From positions 124,001-188,000 of the forward strand of contig NZ_JAUQSX010000003.1 in assembly GCF_030581005.1 (NCBI RefSeq): DNA of 64,000 nucleotides, given 5' to 3'. The stretch comes from Hymenobacter mellowenesis (lineage in GTDB: Bacteria > Bacteroidota > Bacteroidia > Cytophagales > Hymenobacteraceae). Shown here piece after piece: positions 60,843-64,000 of the stretch; the first letter of the stretch is position 1, and each line of letters opens with the position of its first letter. A program made the position numbers and the translations under genes. The notes under the pieces are model-generated. The model was not told where the DNA came from. It made no database searches and worked only from the letters and a program-made list of their open reading frames with translations.

Positions 60843-62792
60843 ATGAAAACCCGCTTTTTGCCTTTGTTGCTGACTACTTGCCTGCTGGGCGCGGGCCCCT
60901 CGATGGCACCGCCACCTGACGCCCCGCAGGCCCAGCCCGAGCGACTGGGCAGGGGAGTGGTGGCCCTGCCGGCCAGCCAGGGCTTTGGCGCATTCATCAG
61001 CTGGCGCCTGCTGGCTTCCGACCCCGCTAACGCTGCCTTTAACATTTACCGTCTGGGCCGAGATGGCAAACCGTTCAAACTGAACAAAGAGCCCATCACG
61101 ACCAAAACCAATTGGCAGGACGAATACGATAAAGTGGCAGGTGCTCCCTTCACCTATACGGTCGAATTAATCGGCTCTAAAGCTGCCCCCGACCCATCGG
61201 CCACGGCAAAAGCCTGGGCCGAAGGCTACCTGCGCCTGCCGCTGCAGCCGCCGCCCGGCGGGACCGTGAGCAGCGGCCCCGAAACCAGCCCATACACCTA
61301 CACCGCCAACGACGCCAGTCCCGCCGACCTCGACGGCGACGGCCAGTACGAAATCGTGCTGAAATGGGAGCCCACCAACGCCCGCGACAACGGTTCCAGC
61401 GGCATCACCGGCCCCGTCATTCTCGATGCCTACAAGCTCGATGGCACTCGCCTCTGGCGCATCAACCTGGGTAAGAATATCCGGGCCGGCGCGCACTACA
61501 CGCAGTTCATGGCCTACGACCTCGACGGTGACGGCCGAGCCGAAGTGGCCTGCAAAACCGCTGACGGCACCGTGGACGGTGTGGGCAAAGTCATCGGCGA
61601 TGCCAGCAAGGACTACCGCTCGCTCACCGTGCCTACCGACGGCGCCAGCGTGCCCAGCGCCCGCGACGCCACTTACGGCCGCATCCTGGCCGGGCCGGAG
61701 TATTTCACGGTTTTCGATGGCCGGACCGGCGCGGCGCTGGCCAGCACGCCCTACCTGCCGGGCCGGGGCGACCTCAACGGCTGGGGCGGCATCGGTGGCA
61801 ACGGCGGCAACGACCACTACGGTAACCGCGCCGACCGCATGCTGGCCGCCGTGGCCTACCTTGATGGGGCCAAGCCCAGCGTGGTGATGTGCCGCGGCTA
61901 CTACGGCCGCACCGTGCTGGCCGCCTGGGACTGGCGCGGCGGCCAGCTCACTTCGCGCTGGGTATTCGACTCGAAAGACGGCCAGAATCCCTTCTCCGGC
62001 ATGGGCAACCACGGCCTGAGCGTGAACGACGTGGACGGCGACGGCCGCGACGAAATCGTGTACGGCTCGATGGTGGTCGACGACAACGGCACGGGCCTGT
62101 TCAGCACCGGCCTGCGCCACGGCGACGCCCTCCACGTCTCGGACCTCGACCCCAGCCTGCCCGGCCTCGAAGCCTGGGGCGTGCACGAAAACGAAGAGAA
62201 AGTGCCCGGCCACGAAAACGGCCCCGGCGCCGCCCTCTACGCCGCCGGCACCGGCCAAGTCCTCATCTCCAAACTACCCGGCGAGGACGTGGGCCGCGGC
62301 ATGGCCGCCGACATCGACCCGCGCCACCCCGGCGCCGAACTGTGGGTGAGCAACCCCGAGCTGGGCCTGCTCAACTGCAAGGGCGAGCGCATCGGCCCCT
62401 CGCCGCGCTCCGTCAACTTCGGCCTGTGGTGGGACGGCGACTTGCTACGCGAGCTGCTGAACGACACCCGCGTGGAGAAGTGGGACTACCAGGCCGGCCA
62501 GCTCAGCAAGCTGCTCGAAGGCAAAGCTTTCGGCGCGGCCTCCTGCAACGGCACCAAGGCCACGCCCTGCCTCAGCGCCGACCTGCTAGGCGACTGGCGC
62601 GAGGAAGTGGTGTGGTGCACCGCCGATAACACGGCCCTGCTCATTTTCAGCACCACCATCCCGACCACGCACCGCCTCGTCACGCTCATGCAGGACCGCG
62701 CCTACCGCCTCGGCGTGGCCCGCGAAAACGTGGGCTACAACCAGCCCCCGCACCCCGGCTTTTTCCTGGGCGAAGGCATGAAGAACCTGTAG
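60843..62792 (+). CDS. PL11 rhamnogalacturonan lyase, exported
   Basis: A 649-residue PL11 lyase that cuts the rhamnose-galacturonate backbone of rhamnogalacturonan-I by beta-elimination. The signal peptide (MKTRFLPLLLTTCLLGAGPS) is followed by the family start RLGRGVVALPASQGFGAFIS, then an eight-bladed propeller with many calcium-type D-x-D-x-D-G loops (ADLDGDGQYEIVLKWEP, YDLDGDGRAEVACKTADG, NDVDGDGRDEIVYGS). The product is the substrate for GH105. Its stop codon lies in the left arm of the family C palindrome at 62789. Confidence 0.94.
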   Translation: MKTRFLPLLLTTCLLGAGPSMAPPPDAPQAQPERLGRGVVALPASQGFGAFISWRLLASDPANAAFNIYRLGRDGKPFKLNKEPITTKTNWQDEYDKVAGAPFTYTVELIGSKAAPDPSATAKAWAEGYLRLPLQPPPGGTVSSGPETSPYTYTANDASPADLDGDGQYEIVLKWEPTNARDNGSSGITGPVILDAYKLDGTRLWRINLGKNIRAGAHYTQFMAYDLDGDGRAEVACKTADGTVDGVGKVIGDASKDYRSLTVPTDGASVPSARDATYGRILAGPEYFTVFDGRTGAALASTPYLPGRGDLNGWGGIGGNGGNDHYGNRADRMLAAVAYLDGAKPSVVMCRGYYGRTVLAAWDWRGGQLTSRWVFDSKDGQNPFSGMGNHGLSVNDVDGDGRDEIVYGSMVVDDNGTGLFSTGLRHGDALHVSDLDPSLPGLEAWGVHENEEKVPGHENGPGAALYAAGTGQVLISKLPGEDVGRGMAADIDPRHPGAELWVSNPELGLLNCKGERIGPSPRSVNFGLWWDGDLLRELLNDTRVEKWDYQAGQLSKLLEGKAFGAASCNGTKATPCLSADLLGDWREEVVWCTADNTALLIFSTTIPTTHRLVTLMQDRAYRLGVARENVGYNQPPHPGFFLGEGMKNL

Positions 62793-62870
62793 CGTGGACT
62801 CTGCGAGTCCGCGCCGGGACCGGCTAGTTGAACGGCGCGGATAGGCGCGGACTCGCAGAGTCCACGCTAC
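62789..62870. repeat. Palindromic element, family C
   Basis: 27-bp perfect arms at 62789-62815 and 62844-62870, almost identical to the arms at 27633-27716 but with a different loop. The left arm supplies the TAG stop codon of PL11. Confidence 0.94.
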
Positions 62871-62957
62871 GGCGCAGGTAAGTGCAGGATGCCGCCAACC
62901 GCATTTAATCGAACATTTGACAACCAAAAGCCTCCTTTTCCACCCGAAAACGACTTA

Positions 62958-64000
62958 ATGAATAGATTCCTCCTCGTGGCCCGCCGCACCGCCTCTGTGG
63001 CGCTTTTGCTGAGCAGCTTCCCGGCGCTGGCCCAGCGCGTCACCACGCCCTTCGATGCCGACTGGCGTTTCCTGAAAGCCGACGCCAAAGGGGCCGAAGC
63101 CCCCGCCTTCGCTGATGCCAAATGGCGCACCCTGAGCGTGCCGCACGACTGGAGCATCGAAGGCCCCTACGACCAGGCCAACCCCACGAGCCGGGGCGGC
63201 GGCTACCTGCCGGCCGGCATCGGCTGGTACCGCAAGTCGTTCACGCTGCCGGCCACGGATGCCCAGCGTCGCGTCCGCATCGAGTTTGATGGCGTGATGG
63301 CCAACAGCGAGGTCTGGATAAACGGCGTGTCGCTCGGCCAGCGGCCCTATGGCTACAGCAGCTTCAGCTACGACCTGACCAGGCACCTGAAATTTGGCAA
63401 GGGCCAGACCAACGTACTGGCCGTGCGCGCCGACAACTCGGTGCAGCCGGCCTCGCGCTACTACACCGGCGCGGGCATCTACCGGCACGTGCGGCTGGTG
63501 AGTACGTCGCCCACGCACTTCGGCGAGGGCGACGTGTACGTCACCACTTCGGACCTGAATCACGAGACGGCGAAGGTGAACGTCAAAGCCGAGGTGATGA
63601 ATCAGTCGGCCACGGCCAGCGAGTTTGTGCTGCAAACCACCATCACCTACGGCAGCCGGAAGTATGGGCCTTTTGAAGCAAAAGGCACCGTCGCGGCCGG
63701 AAAATCGGCCGAAATAAGCCTGCCGGCAGCCATCAACCGGTCAATCCTGCCCTGGTCGCCCGATAGCCCCAACCTGTACCAGGCCGTGACGACCTTGCGG
63801 CAAGGCAACGCCGTGCTCGATGAGGTAACGACGCCCTTCGGTGTGCGCGAAGCCAAATTCGACGCCGCCAAGGGCTTCATCCTGAACGGCGTGCCGATAA
63901 AAATAAAGGGCGTGTGCCTGCACCACGACGCGGGCGGCCTGGGCGCCGCCGTACCGCTCGACGGCTGGCGCCACCGCCTGGAACTGCTGAAGCAGGCCGG
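62958..64000 (+). CDS. GH2 beta-galactosidase-like protein, N-terminal part
   Basis: The first 347 residues of a GH2 enzyme that continues past the window. A signal peptide (MNRFLLVARRTASVALLLSS, cleaved near ALAQ) is followed by the sugar-binding sandwich (TPFDADWRFL, LSVPHDWSIEGPYDQANP, GGGYLPAGIGWYRKSFTLP, RRVRIEFDGVMANSEVWING) and the immunoglobulin-like domain. The barrel start (GVPIKIKGVCLHHDAGGLG) is reached, but the catalytic Glu residues lie beyond the edge. It probably removes galactose from pectin fragments. Confidence 0.9.
   Translation, partial: MNRFLLVARRTASVALLLSSFPALAQRVTTPFDADWRFLKADAKGAEAPAFADAKWRTLSVPHDWSIEGPYDQANPTSRGGGYLPAGIGWYRKSFTLPATDAQRRVRIEFDGVMANSEVWINGVSLGQRPYGYSSFSYDLTRHLKFGKGQTNVLAVRADNSVQPASRYYTGAGIYRHVRLVSTSPTHFGEGDVYVTTSDLNHETAKVNVKAEVMNQSATASEFVLQTTITYGSRKYGPFEAKGTVAAGKSAEISLPAAINRSILPWSPDSPNLYQAVTTLRQGNAVLDEVTTPFGVREAKFDAAKGFILNGVPIKIKGVCLHHDAGGLGAAVPLDGWRHRLELLKQA

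Overview
The window looks like chromosome from a G+C-rich Bacteroidota of the Cytophagales, most likely Hymenobacter or a close relative. The reasons are type IX secretion (T9SS) C-terminal sorting domains, a SusC/SusD pair, nine perfect copies of the Bacteroidota -7 promoter element TAnnTTTG just upstream of genes, no consistent Shine-Dalgarno sites, and the overall gene style. Genus is inference.

Layout. 1-2,575: a truncated secreted-protein start, a T9SS cargo protein and tRNA-Leu(GAG). 2,776-5,918: iron and phosphate handling (low-affinity iron permease, Dps ferritin, VIT/CCC1 transporter, PPK2 kinase). 5,983-8,691: a small hypothetical, an ABC exporter and DoxX. 9,063-16,987: a signalling island (two STAS-like proteins, a stand-alone CheB, a CheB-CheR-PAS protein, a multi-PAS histidine kinase). 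17,331-19,148: di-heme peroxidase and two small metal-binding proteins. 19,357-31,100: a galactan block (GH53 endo-galactanase, a T9SS partner protein, an unassigned clan GH-A enzyme, galK, galT, GH42 and a LacI regulator). 31,291-37,321: DnaQ-like exonuclease, a CNMP/CBS/DUF294 protein, DUF4174, a propeller-like protein and a TIGR04222 Gly/Cys-tail membrane protein. 37,414-44,180: deacetylase, PL22, GH105, GH106 and rhaM. 44,682-55,506: L-rhamnose catabolism (lutCBA, FGGY kinase, rhaI, GntR regulator, aldolase-dehydrogenase fusion, rhaT). 55,889-64,000: SusC, SusD, PL11 and a truncated GH2.

Together the sugar genes describe rhamnogalacturonan-I (pectin) use. PL11 cuts the backbone, SusCD imports fragments, GH105 and GH106 trim unsaturated uronate and rhamnose, and GH53/GH42/GH2 remove galactan side chains. 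Galactose enters the Leloir pathway through GalK/GalT. Rhamnose goes through RhaM, RhaI, kinase and aldolase to DHAP and L-lactaldehyde; lactaldehyde is oxidised to L-lactate and LutABC makes pyruvate. galE, galM and uronate-catabolism genes are not in the window.

Two non-coding patterns stand out. First, a shared promoter architecture (CAGGAGAG, 10 nt, TTYG-like, about 19 nt, TTTG) precedes rhaI, the aldolase fusion, rhaT and susC. A fifth copy precedes an apparently gene-free, terminator-ended stretch (candidate small RNA), and a weaker sixth precedes the PL22 operon. Second, about twenty long palindromic elements of at least four families occupy the spaces between genes, often inside operons and sometimes nested in one another.
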